Shown one piece after another: positions 1-7,734 of a stretch of 64,000 nucleotides of DNA; positions within the stretch are counted from its first letter, which is position 1, and every line of letters starts with the position of its first letter. The notes beneath the pieces are model-generated. The model was not told the DNA's origin. It made no database searches and was given only the letters and a program-made list of their open reading frames with translations. Made by a program: the position numbers and the translations under genes. Source of the stretch: Microbacterium hominis. Its GTDB lineage: Bacteria > Actinomycetota > Actinomycetes > Actinomycetales > Microbacteriaceae. The stretch is from the NCBI RefSeq assembly GCF_013282805.1, contig NZ_CP054038.1, forward strand, positions 2,418,001-2,482,000, written 5' to 3'.

Positions 1-309
1 GCCGGCGGGGCCGTAGGCGAGGTGCGGCGGGATCACGAGCTCGCGCCGGCCGCCGACCTTCATACCCGGGATGCCGTCCTGCCAGCCCTGGATGAGGCCG
101 CGAAGGGGGAACTGGATGCTCTCGCCGCGGTTCCACGACGAGTCGAACTCCTCGCCGGACTCGTACTCGACGCCGGCATAGTGGACGGTCACGGTGTCGC
201 CGGCCTTGGCCTCGGCGCCGTCGCCCACGATGATGTCGCGGATGACGAGGTCTGCGGGGGCCGGGCCCTCGGGGGCGTCGATCTCGGGCTTTGTGCGGTC
301 GCTGGTCAT
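1..309 (-). CDS. FKBP-type peptidyl-prolyl isomerase, C-terminus cut by window edge
   Basis: Translation from the ATG at 309 gives 103 residues of a cytosolic FKBP domain: a short acidic leader, then VTVHYAGVEYESGEEFDSSW and GWQDGIPGMKVGGRREL, followed by IPPHLAYGP. These are the standard FK506-binding fold elements that catalyse cis-trans isomerisation of Xaa-Pro bonds during protein folding. Small actinobacterial FKBPs have about 120 residues, so only about 20 should be missing beyond base 1. There is no signal peptide, unlike the FKBP lipoprotein at 60179-61123. A second in-frame ATG at 318 is possible. It lies downstream of prsW on the same strand, separated by a structured 258-bp spacer. 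Confidence 0.93.
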   Translation of the reverse strand, partial: MTSDRTKPEIDAPEGPAPADLVIRDIIVGDGAEAKAGDTVTVHYAGVEYESGEEFDSSWNRGESIQFPLRGLIQGWQDGIPGMKVGGRRELVIPPHLAYGPAG

Positions 310-402
310 GGGTTCCATCCAAGCACGACGGGCGTGCGCGCGCAGGTCTGTTCGCTGTGCGCGGGATTCCGCGGAAGCCGCCGCAGGAGCCTCGGCCAGG
401 GG

Positions 403-539
403 TTGACACCCCCTCGGGGCGTCGGCATGCTGAGTACAAGACAAGAGACCAACTCAGCGCCCGGGAGACACGCAGGCATCGCCGCGGCACCGGGCGCTGA
501 GTCCTTTCCCGGGCCGTCGATCTGCGGAACCCGGCCCGG
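403..539. other. Promoter-like site plus two strong hairpins, unassigned
   Basis: On the plus strand a TTGACA box (403-408) is followed 17 bases later by CATGCT (426-431), a good match to a housekeeping promoter, yet no plus-strand gene follows. Downstream are a perfect 13-bp inverted repeat (452-464 with 490-502, 25-base loop) and an 8-bp one (509-516 with 532-539). Read on the minus strand, the first hairpin is followed by a T-rich stretch and could be the terminator of prsW. It is either a small structured RNA or a terminator; the sequence alone does not decide. I see no recognised RNA family. Confidence 0.45.
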
Positions 540-567
540 AACCCGTCCGGCAGCCGCCCGGCCGCGG

Positions 568-1788
568 CTACGGCGCGAAGAGCGCCGCACGCGCGGCGGC
601 CGTGCGGGTCAGCAGCACCCGTTCGTCGTCCGCGGCCTGCGGATCGCGGCCCGTGAGGGCGCGCTGGCGGGCCGCGGCGAGCGCGGTCGCGTCGGCGATG
701 AACTCCGTCATGAGCGGGCGGCGGTCACCGCGCAGCGTGCCCGCCCACGCCATCGCGGCGCGCCGGCCGGCGGGCGTGGCGAGCATCTCGGCCTCCTGGG
801 GCGTGAACCAGCCGGCATCCGCGTACTCGCCGAGCCGGCTGCGCGTGAGCCGCGCCTCCTCGCGCCGCAGCGCGATCACGCCGATGATGAACAGCACGAA
901 CAGCGGCACCTGCAGCGTGACATACAGGGCGAAGAAGTCGCCCAGCACCGCCGAGCCGTTCCACAGCGCGTGGAGCACGATGGCGCCGGTGACACCCAGC
1001 ATCCACGGCACGATCGCGCCGCCGGCGCTCGCCCCGCGACGCGCGGCGAGGCCGACGGCGAAGCCGGTGACGCTCGTGAACATCACGTGGGCGAAGGGCG
1101 AGAGGATGCCGCGCACGAAGAACGTGGTGGTGAGGTCGGCGGCGCCCCCTTCGATGAGGGCGATCGCGAAGTACTGGATGTTCTCGGTGAAAGCGAATCC
1201 GGCGCCGATGAGGGCGCCGTAGACCACGCCGTCGACGGGACCGTCGAAGGTGCGCCGCGCGGTGGCGAGGATGAGCAGCACGCCCAGGCCCTTGCCGACC
1301 TCCTCGACGATCGGCGCCTGCACGATCGCGGTGACCGCCTCGGCCGCGGGAGTAGTGTCGGCACCGAAGACCAGCGACAGGAGCAGGTCGACGCCGAGAG
1401 CGATCGCCACAGCCGCGATGCCGCCCCACGCGAGGGCGAAGATCACCAGGCTCCAGGGCTCGGGCTCCCAGCGGTCGACGATGCGCACCGCCCAGACGAC
1501 GCCGACCAGCGGCACGATCGCGACGATCATTCCGACGATGGATGCCGCGGGCCCCAGCGCATCGAGGAAGTAGCCGACGAGTCCGACGAGCACCAGCACG
1601 AGCACGCCCAGCAGCCAGATCGGCGCCGTGCGACCTGCCCGCGGACGCACCGGCACGGTGCCGGCGGTGGCGGGGGCAGCCGGGATCGGGGCGGGCCGGG
1701 CGACCTGCGGCTGCGCGAACGGCGACGCGAACTCGGCGGGCGGCGGGGTCAGCGACGGACGGGACGGGCCAGAGTCGGGTTGGCTCAT
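568..1788 (-). CDS. PrsW-family intramembrane metalloprotease
   Basis: The protein has 406 residues: a Pro/Ala-rich cytoplasmic N-terminus of about 55 residues, then eight or so membrane segments. The family motifs are present: EEVGK near residue 162, FTEN near 200, a His near 234 in FAHVMFTS, and HALWNG near 273. PrsW proteases cut membrane-bound anti-sigma factors; the substrate here is unknown and no sigma/anti-sigma pair is adjacent. I chose the ATG at 1788 over the in-frame GTG at 1794 because a TAGGCT box (complement of 1795-1800) sits exactly six bases upstream, which suggests a leaderless mRNA. It is divergent from the FAH-family gene at 1864. Confidence 0.88.
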   Translation of the reverse strand: MSQPDSGPSRPSLTPPPAEFASPFAQPQVARPAPIPAAPATAGTVPVRPRAGRTAPIWLLGVLVLVLVGLVGYFLDALGPAASIVGMIVAIVPLVGVVWAVRIVDRWEPEPWSLVIFALAWGGIAAVAIALGVDLLLSLVFGADTTPAAEAVTAIVQAPIVEEVGKGLGVLLILATARRTFDGPVDGVVYGALIGAGFAFTENIQYFAIALIEGGAADLTTTFFVRGILSPFAHVMFTSVTGFAVGLAARRGASAGGAIVPWMLGVTGAIVLHALWNGSAVLGDFFALYVTLQVPLFVLFIIGVIALRREEARLTRSRLGEYADAGWFTPQEAEMLATPAGRRAAMAWAGTLRGDRRPLMTEFIADATALAAARQRALTGRDPQAADDERVLLTRTAAARAALFAP

Positions 1789-1794
1789 GCGCAC

Positions 1795-1857
1795 AGCCTA
1801 TGGGTGCAGGAGTTGCAGGGGCCCACACCTCCGGCATCCCGCCTGCCGAGGTAGTTT
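1795..1857. promoter_or_regulatory. Divergent leaderless promoter pair
   Basis: A TAGGCT box on the minus strand (1795-1800) serves prsW, and a TAGTTT box on the plus strand (1852-1857) lies six bases before the ATG of the FAH-family gene. Both fit a TANNNT -10 element with transcription starting at or next to the start codon. No convincing -35 element is visible for either. Confidence 0.5.
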
Positions 1858-1863
1858 TGAAGG

Positions 1864-2730
1864 ATGCGTGTCGCCCATATCGTCCTGCCCGAAACCACCG
1901 AGCCGACGCTGGCCGTCGTGCTCGGGCAGGAGGCCGTGATCGTTCCGGAGCTGTTCGACGCGGCGCCGCGCACCGTCGAGGAGCTCATCGCCGGTGGCGC
2001 CGAACTGCGCGCGCGGGTCGAGACGGCCGCGGCGGGGGCCGCGGTGCGGCATCCCCTCGACTCCGTCTCGTACGCCTCCGCGCTCCTCACTCCCCCGGTG
2101 ATCCTGGCGGTGGGGCTCAACTACGCCGCGCACTCCAGCGAGCTCGGACTCAAGACCGACGCCGCCCCGACCGTCTTCGTGCTGTGGCCGAACTCGCTCG
2201 CGGGCCACGAGGCCACGACCACGTGGCCGCGGGCGCTCAGCGAGTCGGTGGACTACGAGGCGGAGCTCGGCGTGATCATCGGCCGGCCCGCCAAGGACGT
2301 CACCCCCGAAGAGGCCCTCGACTACGTGTGGGGGTACACGGTCGTCAACGACATCACCGCGCGCGACATCCAGTTCTCGGAGGCGCAGTGGTCGCGGTGC
2401 AAGTCGTTCGACGGGTTCACCCCGACCGGCCCGTTCGTGGTGACCGCCGATGAGATCCCCGATCCGCAGGATCTGCACATCTGGACCGTGCTCGACGGGC
2501 ACACCCTGCAGGACGCGTCGACCGGCCAGATGGTGCGCACGGTGGCGAGCCTCATCTCCCACCTGTCGAAGTCGGTCACGCTGCTTCCGGGCACGCTCAT
2601 CTCCACCGGGAGCCCCGGCGGTGCCGGCTACTCGCGCGAGCCGCAGGTGTTCCTGCGCGACCGGTCGACGGTGACGGTCGGCATCGACGGCATCGGCGAG
2701 CTCACGACGCACTGCCGCATCCTGGACTGA
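1864..2730 (+). CDS. Fumarylacetoacetate hydrolase family protein
   Basis: The protein has 288 residues, cytosolic, with the catalytic FAH fold in its C-terminal two thirds. YEAELGVIIG (131-140) supplies the metal-binding acidic residues, NDITARDIQ (162-170) and KSFDGFTPTGP (180-190) complete the active site, and the C-terminal STGSPGGAGY loop is typical. Members hydrolyse or decarboxylate acylpyruvates or related beta-diketo acids, or tautomerise oxaloacetate; the exact substrate cannot be read from sequence. The gene stands alone, divergent from prsW, and ends in a strong hairpin. The ATG at 1864 has no Shine-Dalgarno but has a TAGTTT box six bases upstream. Confidence 0.9.
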   Translation: MRVAHIVLPETTEPTLAVVLGQEAVIVPELFDAAPRTVEELIAGGAELRARVETAAAGAAVRHPLDSVSYASALLTPPVILAVGLNYAAHSSELGLKTDAAPTVFVLWPNSLAGHEATTTWPRALSESVDYEAELGVIIGRPAKDVTPEEALDYVWGYTVVNDITARDIQFSEAQWSRCKSFDGFTPTGPFVVTADEIPDPQDLHIWTVLDGHTLQDASTGQMVRTVASLISHLSKSVTLLPGTLISTGSPGGAGYSREPQVFLRDRSTVTVGIDGIGELTTHCRILD

Positions 2731-2746
2731 TCACCTCGAAGACGAC

Positions 2747-2777
2747 GACGGCGCGCCCCCTCCGGGGGCGCGCCGTC
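2747..2777. terminator. Bidirectional terminator hairpin
   Basis: A perfect 14-bp GC-rich stem (2747-2760 with 2764-2777, three-base loop) sits between the convergent FAH-family gene and the DUF4190 gene. It is followed by a T-containing stretch on the plus strand. Confidence 0.85.
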
Positions 2778-2799
2778 GCTCTTGTTCGCGGAGCGGGAC

Positions 2800-3228
2800 T
2801 CAGCCGCAGTCGATCTGGCCGCCGCCTTCGAGGATGTGGATGCCGGGGCCGAGCTCAGCGCAGGCGACGCCGAATCCGGCGATGACGACCGAGAAGACGA
2901 TGACGCCGATGATGATGCCGACCACCATGAGCACGGAGCTGATGATGATCGCCGCGAGCGCCAGGCCGTTCTTCTGGCCGGCCTTGCGGCTCTGCACGAG
3001 CGCGACGATGCCGAGGATCAGGCCGAGCAGCTGGAAGAAGAACGACAGCACGAACGCGACGATGCCGAGCGTCTTTCCGGGCACCGTGGCGGACGCCGGG
3101 GCACCCGCAGGAGCCGGCGGCGCCGCCTCGTAGGCCGGCGGCGGTGCCGGGGTGTACGGCGGCGGCGTCGGCGCCGCGCCGGCGGCGGGCGGGGTCTGCG
3201 GGTCCTGCGGGTTCTGAGCGTCGGTCAT
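2800..3228 (-). CDS. DUF4190-type small membrane protein
   Basis: The protein has 142 residues. The first 50 are Pro/Ala-rich and cytosolic, followed by two transmembrane helices (about 53-78 and 90-115) joined by the short basic loop QSRKAGQKNG, which is the DUF4190 arrangement. The tail carries two Cys (VACAELG and QIDCG). Its function is unknown; such proteins are common in actinobacteria and often have proline-rich partner-binding tails. The ATG at 3228 is preceded by AGGAAGG at good spacing. It is monocistronic between the aspA gene and a shared terminator. Confidence 0.8.
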   Translation of the reverse strand: MTDAQNPQDPQTPPAAGAAPTPPPYTPAPPPAYEAAPPAPAGAPASATVPGKTLGIVAFVLSFFFQLLGLILGIVALVQSRKAGQKNGLALAAIIISSVLMVVGIIIGVIVFSVVIAGFGVACAELGPGIHILEGGGQIDCG

Positions 3229-3317
3229 GGCGCCTTCCTGGTTCGGGTTCGGATCGAACCTAGCGGCACCGGACGCCCCGTGTCACCTCGCGGTGCCGGG
3301 GTGCCGAGGGCCGCCGC

Positions 3318-4793
3318 TCAGGCGCCGTGGGGCTGCTCGACCACGTTCTCCGCCGGCTGCACGATCGGGATGGCCGCGGTGATCGCCTCCAGCCCCGACA
3401 GCCGCGCCGGCGAGAGCTGCTTGGTCACCTCTTCGCGTGACATCAGCCCCGCCTCCACGACGAGGTCGCCGACGTTGCGGCCGGTCAGGAGCGCGGTCTT
3501 GGCGAGGGCCGCCGACGCCGCGTAGCCGATGAACGGCGTGAGGGCGGTGACGACGCCGACCGATGAGCCGACCATGGCGCCCAGACGCTCCCGGTTGGCG
3601 GTGATGCCGTCGATGCAGTTCACCCGGAGGGCGTGCATCGCCCGTCGCATCCACGTGATCGACTGGAAGATGGAGTGCGCGATCACGGGCTCGAAGGCGT
3701 TGAGCTGCAGCTGCCCGCCCTCGACGGCCATCGTGACGGTGAGGTCGGCACCGGCGACGGCGAAGGCGACCTGGTTCACCATCTCGGGGATGACGGGGTT
3801 GACCTTGCCGGGCATGATGCTCGATCCCGCCTGGCGCGCAGGCAGGTTGATCTCGCCGAAACCGGCCTGCGGGCCGGACGAGAGCAGGCGCAGGTCGTTG
3901 CAGATCTTCGAGAGCTTGATGGCGTTGCGCTTGAGGGAGGCGGAGAACGACATGAACGAGCCCGTGTCGCTGGTGGCCTCGACCATGTCGCCCGCCAGAG
4001 CCAGGTCGAGCCCGGTGATCTCCCGCAGGTGGCGGAGCACCGCGGTCGCGTAGTCGGGGTGGGTCGTGATGCCGGTGCCGATGGCGGTCGCGCCCATGTT
4101 GATCTCGTACAGCAGATAGGCGTTCTCGCCGAGGCGCTGGTGGTCGTACCCGAGGGTGGTGGCGAACCCGTGGAACTCCTGGCCGAGGGTCATCGGCACG
4201 GCATCCTGCAGCTGCGTGCGGCCCACCTTGAGCACGTCGTGGAACTCCACGGCCTTGGCCAGGAACGACTGGCGCAGCAGGTCCAGCTCCTCCAGGAGGG
4301 TCAGCAGGTCCAGCCCCAGGCCCACCTTGATCGCCGTCGGGTAGACGTCGTTGGTCGACTGGCTGCGGTTGGTGTGGTCGATCGGCGACAGGTAGGCGTA
4401 GTCGCCCTTCTCACGGCCCGCCATCTCGAGCGCGATGTTGGTGATGACCTCGTTCGCGTTCATGTTGGTCGACGTGCCGGCACCGCCCTGGATCACACCG
4501 ACCACGAACTGGTCGTGGAACTCGCCGTCGATCACACGCTGGGCGGCGCGGTCGATGAGGTCGGCCCGCACCGGGTCGAGCGCGCCGATCTCGCGGTTCG
4601 CGCGCGCCGAGGCCTGCTTGACCATCGCGAGTGCGGTGACCAGGTCCTTGTAGACGGAGATCGGCCGGCGGGAGATGGGGAAGTTCTCGAGCGCCCGGGC
4701 GGTGTGGATGCCCCAGTAGGCGTCGTTCGGGATCTCGAGCGATCCCAGCGAATCGGTCTCGGTGCGGGTTCGCGTCATTGCGTCCAGGGCCAT
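3318..4793 (-). CDS. aspA: Aspartate ammonia-lyase
   Basis: The enzyme interconverts L-aspartate with fumarate and ammonia. The 491-residue protein starts TRTETDSLGSLEIPNDAYWG and carries QGGAGTSTNMN near residue 102 and the superfamily signature GSSIMPGKVNP at about 323-333, whose flexible loop holds the catalytic Ser. The length and the N-terminal SLEIP/ALENFPIS segment favour aspartase over class II fumarase. I chose the ATG at 4793 because GAGGA lies about nine bases before it; an upstream in-frame ATG at 4820 lacks that. It stands alone, next to a phosphoesterase on the same strand. Together with ald at the right end, the strain can channel amino-acid nitrogen. Confidence 0.93.
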   Translation of the reverse strand: MALDAMTRTRTETDSLGSLEIPNDAYWGIHTARALENFPISRRPISVYKDLVTALAMVKQASARANREIGALDPVRADLIDRAAQRVIDGEFHDQFVVGVIQGGAGTSTNMNANEVITNIALEMAGREKGDYAYLSPIDHTNRSQSTNDVYPTAIKVGLGLDLLTLLEELDLLRQSFLAKAVEFHDVLKVGRTQLQDAVPMTLGQEFHGFATTLGYDHQRLGENAYLLYEINMGATAIGTGITTHPDYATAVLRHLREITGLDLALAGDMVEATSDTGSFMSFSASLKRNAIKLSKICNDLRLLSSGPQAGFGEINLPARQAGSSIMPGKVNPVIPEMVNQVAFAVAGADLTVTMAVEGGQLQLNAFEPVIAHSIFQSITWMRRAMHALRVNCIDGITANRERLGAMVGSSVGVVTALTPFIGYAASAALAKTALLTGRNVGDLVVEAGLMSREEVTKQLSPARLSGLEAITAAIPIVQPAENVVEQPHGA

Positions 4794-4920
4794 GGTGGAG
4801 AGTCCTCGTGGGTAGATCACGGCGGTGTGGTGGATGCTTCGAGCCTACCCGCGGGCACGGAGAGGGGGCCTGTACGCCGTGTACGGTTCCCTCGCCCCGC
4901 TGTACAGATGGGCGGGTTGC

Positions 4921-5826
4921 TCACCGCTTCCGCGAGAACTCCTCCAGCCGCTCCCGCGGAGACATCGCCGCCATGCGCGCGACCCACTCGGCCGAGAAGA
5001 AGTCGCCGGTGGCGGCATCCACCACGGGCACCACCGCGTGCGTGATGGTGTCGTCGTACACGTGCACGAGATGGAAGGACTGACCGGCATCCATGCCGTT
5101 GACGGCTACCGCGGGGCGCGCGAGGTTCATCGTGTAGCAGGTGGCCGCCGCCACGCTCACCGGGATGCCGGCGAAGGTGCCGCTGGTCGAATAGTGGAGG
5201 TGGCCGGCGAGGATGCCGCGCACGTCGGTGCCCGCGATCGTGTCGGCGAGGCGGCGCTGGTCGCGCAGCTCCAGGATGTCGAACAGCGGAATGTGGCTGG
5301 GCAGCGGCGGGTGGTGGAGGGCCAGGAGCGTCCCCAGCGGCGCGGGCTCGGCGAGGATGCCGCGCAGCCACGCGAGCTGGTCGTCATCGAGGTCGCCGTG
5401 ATGCCAGCCGGGCACCGTGGTGTCGAGGGCGATCAGGCGCAGGCCGCCGAGGTCGTGCACCGCGGTGACCGGCTGCTGCGTGGGCTCGGCGCCGAGCAGC
5501 GCCTCGCGCATCGCGGGGCGCTCGTCGTGGTTTCCGGCGACCCAGACCACGGGGGCGCCGAGGCGGGAGGCCACCGGATCGACGGCGGCGCGGAGGGCGC
5601 GATAGGCCTCCGGCTCGCCGAGGTCGGTGAGGTCGCCCGTGAAGATGATCGCGTCGGGGCGGAGGTCCATTCCCTCGACGGCCTCGAGGGTGCGCGCCAG
5701 GTTCGCGGCGGTGTCGAAGCGCCCGCCGAGGGGCGGGTTTCCGGCGAGCAGATGCGTGTCGCTCAGGTGGAGGATCGTCCGTCGTGCGGGCGGGTACTGT
5801 CCGAACGGCACGTGCGCGGCATCCAT
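4921..5826 (-). CDS. CpdA-like calcineurin-fold metallophosphoesterase
   Basis: The protein has 301 residues, soluble, with all five dimetal motifs in order: SDTH (22-25), GDLTD (64-68), GNHDE (98-102), HH (172-173) and GHLH (209-212). This layout is that of class III cyclic nucleotide phosphodiesterases such as CpdA, with Mn/Fe at the active site. cAMP is a reasonable substrate but other phosphodiesters are possible. The ATG has a TAGACT box exactly six bases upstream (complement of 5833-5838), so the mRNA is probably leaderless. It follows aspA on the same strand with its own promoter. Confidence 0.87.
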   Translation of the reverse strand: MDAAHVPFGQYPPARRTILHLSDTHLLAGNPPLGGRFDTAANLARTLEAVEGMDLRPDAIIFTGDLTDLGEPEAYRALRAAVDPVASRLGAPVVWVAGNHDERPAMREALLGAEPTQQPVTAVHDLGGLRLIALDTTVPGWHHGDLDDDQLAWLRGILAEPAPLGTLLALHHPPLPSHIPLFDILELRDQRRLADTIAGTDVRGILAGHLHYSTSGTFAGIPVSVAAATCYTMNLARPAVAVNGMDAGQSFHLVHVYDDTITHAVVPVVDAATGDFFSAEWVARMAAMSPRERLEEFSRKR

Positions 5827-5947
5827 GGCCCGAGTCTACGGTCGGGGGTGCGGTCGCTCCCCGGTCGGTGCGGGCGCGTCGTGCTCGCGCCGGGCGGCTC
5901 CGCCCGGCTCAGCCGGGAGGACGAGCATCAGTGGGCGAAGACGAGCA

Positions 5948-6280
5948 TCAGTGGTTGAAGACGATCAGCAGCAGGCCGCCGAGCACGGCCGCCGCACAGA
6001 CCGCGAAGCAGGCGTAGGCGCCGATCAGCGCGACGCGCTTCTGCCCGTCGGTGAGCGGGTTCTTCTTGGCCGCCTTCGCCGCCGCCTTCGCCGCCCGGCG
6101 CGCCTCCTTCTCGGAGATCACCGTGATCGCGTCGGTGAACTCCGCCGGCGTGACCACGGGAGCGCGGCCGGAGAGCACCATCAGCCGCAGCCCGAGGGCG
6201 TAGAAGAGCACGATCGTGCCGGCGCTCAGCAGCGCGGCGGCGAACACCTGCACGAAGGCGAACCAGTCGATCGCGATCAT
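5948..6280 (-). CDS. Small two-helix membrane protein coupled to pit
   Basis: The protein has 110 residues: one transmembrane helix near residues 8-35, a highly basic Lys/Ala stretch (KEARRAAKAAAKAAKK, about 58-73), and a second helix near 83-107. The ATG overlaps the TGA of the phosphate transporter gene (ATGA at 6277-6280), so translation is probably coupled and a small subunit or regulator of the transporter is the natural reading. I do not recognise a named family. Small membrane proteins after pit genes are seen in other actinobacteria (family knowledge), but their role is not established. Confidence 0.75.
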   Translation of the reverse strand: MIAIDWFAFVQVFAAALLSAGTIVLFYALGLRLMVLSGRAPVVTPAEFTDAITVISEKEARRAAKAAAKAAKKNPLTDGQKRVALIGAYACFAVCAAAVLGGLLLIVFNH

Positions 6281-7533
6281 CGGTCCGCCTCCCCGTCGGT
6301 CGTGGCGTCGTCGGCGCGGTCCTGCCGCTTGGCGGCCTTCTTCTCGGCGGCCAGCACCCGTGCCCGACGAGTCGGCGGCGGTGAGGCCGGCACGTCGACG
6401 GCAGCACCGGAATCGGCGACCTCGCTCATCGCGTTGCCCGCGTTGACCGAGTCGCGGCGCGAGCGCAGGAACAGGCCGAGCACGATCACCACCGCCAGAG
6501 CGGCATCGATCATGATGCCCCAGAAGCCGAGCCACACCACGATCAGCGCGGCCAGTGCGCCGACGGAGCCGGCGGCGGGGAGCGTGAGCACCCAGCCGAC
6601 CATGATGCGTCCGACCGTGCGCCAGCGCACCTGCGAGCCCCGTCGGCCCAGGCCCGAGCCGATGACCGAGCCCGACGCGACCTGGGTCGTCGAAAGAGCG
6701 AAGCCGAGGGCGCTGGAGGCGAGGATGGTGGCAGCGGTGGACGACTCCGCCGAGAAGCCCTGCGCGGGCTTGACGTCGGTGAGGCCCTTGCCGAGCGTGC
6801 GGATGATGCGCCAGCCGCCCATGTAGGTGCCGAGGGCGATCGTGATCGCACACGCGAAGATCACCCACGTCTGCGGCTCCGAAGAGGTCTGCCACCCGAC
6901 CGTGATGAGCGCGAGGGTGATGACGCCCATCGTCTTCTGCGCGTCGTTGGTGCCGTGGGCCAGCGCGACGAGCGAGGAGGTGAAGATCTGGCCGTACCGG
7001 AAGCCGTCGCGTCCGTCGGGCTTGCCGTCGTGGCGGCGCGTCACGGCGTAGGCGATCTTCGTCGCCAGGAACGCGATGATCCCCGCCGTCAGCGGCGCGA
7101 TCAACGCCGGCAGCACGACCTTGCTCATCACGACGCCGAAGTCGATGCCGGCCGCGCCGACGCCGACCAGGGTCGCGCCGATCAGGCCGCCGAACAGCGC
7201 GTGCGACGAGGAGGAGGGCAGGCCCAGCAGCCACGTGAGCATGTTCCACGTGATCGCGCCGATGAGCCCCGCGAAGATGATCGCGGGGAAGATGGCCGCG
7301 GAGATCTCGTCTTCGCGGATCATTCCGCCCGAGATGGTCTTCGCGACCTCCGTCGACAAGAACGCGCCCACGAGGTTCAGCACGGCCGCCAGCAGCACCG
7401 CCGTCCGCGGCTTGAGGGCCCCCGTCGCGATGGGCGTCGCCATCGCGTTCGCGGTGTCATGGAAGCCGTTCGTGAAGTCGAAGAACAGCGCCAGTGCGAT
7501 GACCAGCACGATGATCAGGGCTGCGGTTTCCAC
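6277..7533 (-). CDS. Inorganic phosphate transporter, PiT family
   Basis: The 418-residue integral membrane protein has the two inverted PiT repeats: FDFTNGFHDTANAMAT near residue 20 and ALAHGTNDAQKTMG near 190, each holding the conserved ND/GTND signature. It takes up phosphate (as metal phosphate) with protons. The C-terminal 60 residues are hydrophilic and charged. The start is GTG at 7533. About 60 bases upstream lies a direct repeat resembling an actinobacterial PHO box (7595-7616), which would place the gene under PhoP; that is unusual, because PiT systems are often constitutive. It forms an operon with the overlapping small gene at 5948. Confidence 0.92.
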   Translation of the reverse strand: METAALIIVLVIALALFFDFTNGFHDTANAMATPIATGALKPRTAVLLAAVLNLVGAFLSTEVAKTISGGMIREDEISAAIFPAIIFAGLIGAITWNMLTWLLGLPSSSSHALFGGLIGATLVGVGAAGIDFGVVMSKVVLPALIAPLTAGIIAFLATKIAYAVTRRHDGKPDGRDGFRYGQIFTSSLVALAHGTNDAQKTMGVITLALITVGWQTSSEPQTWVIFACAITIALGTYMGGWRIIRTLGKGLTDVKPAQGFSAESSTAATILASSALGFALSTTQVASGSVIGSGLGRRGSQVRWRTVGRIMVGWVLTLPAAGSVGALAALIVVWLGFWGIMIDAALAVVIVLGLFLRSRRDSVNAGNAMSEVADSGAAVDVPASPPPTRRARVLAAEKKAAKRQDRADDATTDGEADR

Positions 7534-7594
7534 CGTTCGCTTTCGTGTCGAGATGGAGATGTGATGCCGACGGAATCGGCGTGACGAACGAACA

Positions 7595-7616
7595 GTTCAC
7601 CCAGGGTTCAGGAACC
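7595..7616. promoter_or_regulatory. PHO-box-like direct repeat upstream of pit
   Basis: Two consecutive 11-base units, GTTCACCCAGG and GTTCAGGAACC, match the Streptomyces PhoP-binding unit (GTTCACC-type, 11-base period) in their first five bases. They lie 62 bases upstream of the pit start codon and about 120 bases upstream of the divergent oligopeptidase gene, so they could control either gene; pit is the sensible target. Confidence 0.55.
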
Positions 7617-7734
7617 GGCAACCGGCCAGAAAGAATCCTCGCATCCTCACCGGAGGCGGTCAACTCGGTGGGTGCTGTGGATGGATGCCGCACCATGCGG
7701 CCGGCTGTCAGCGGCGCCCACTACCGTGGGAACG

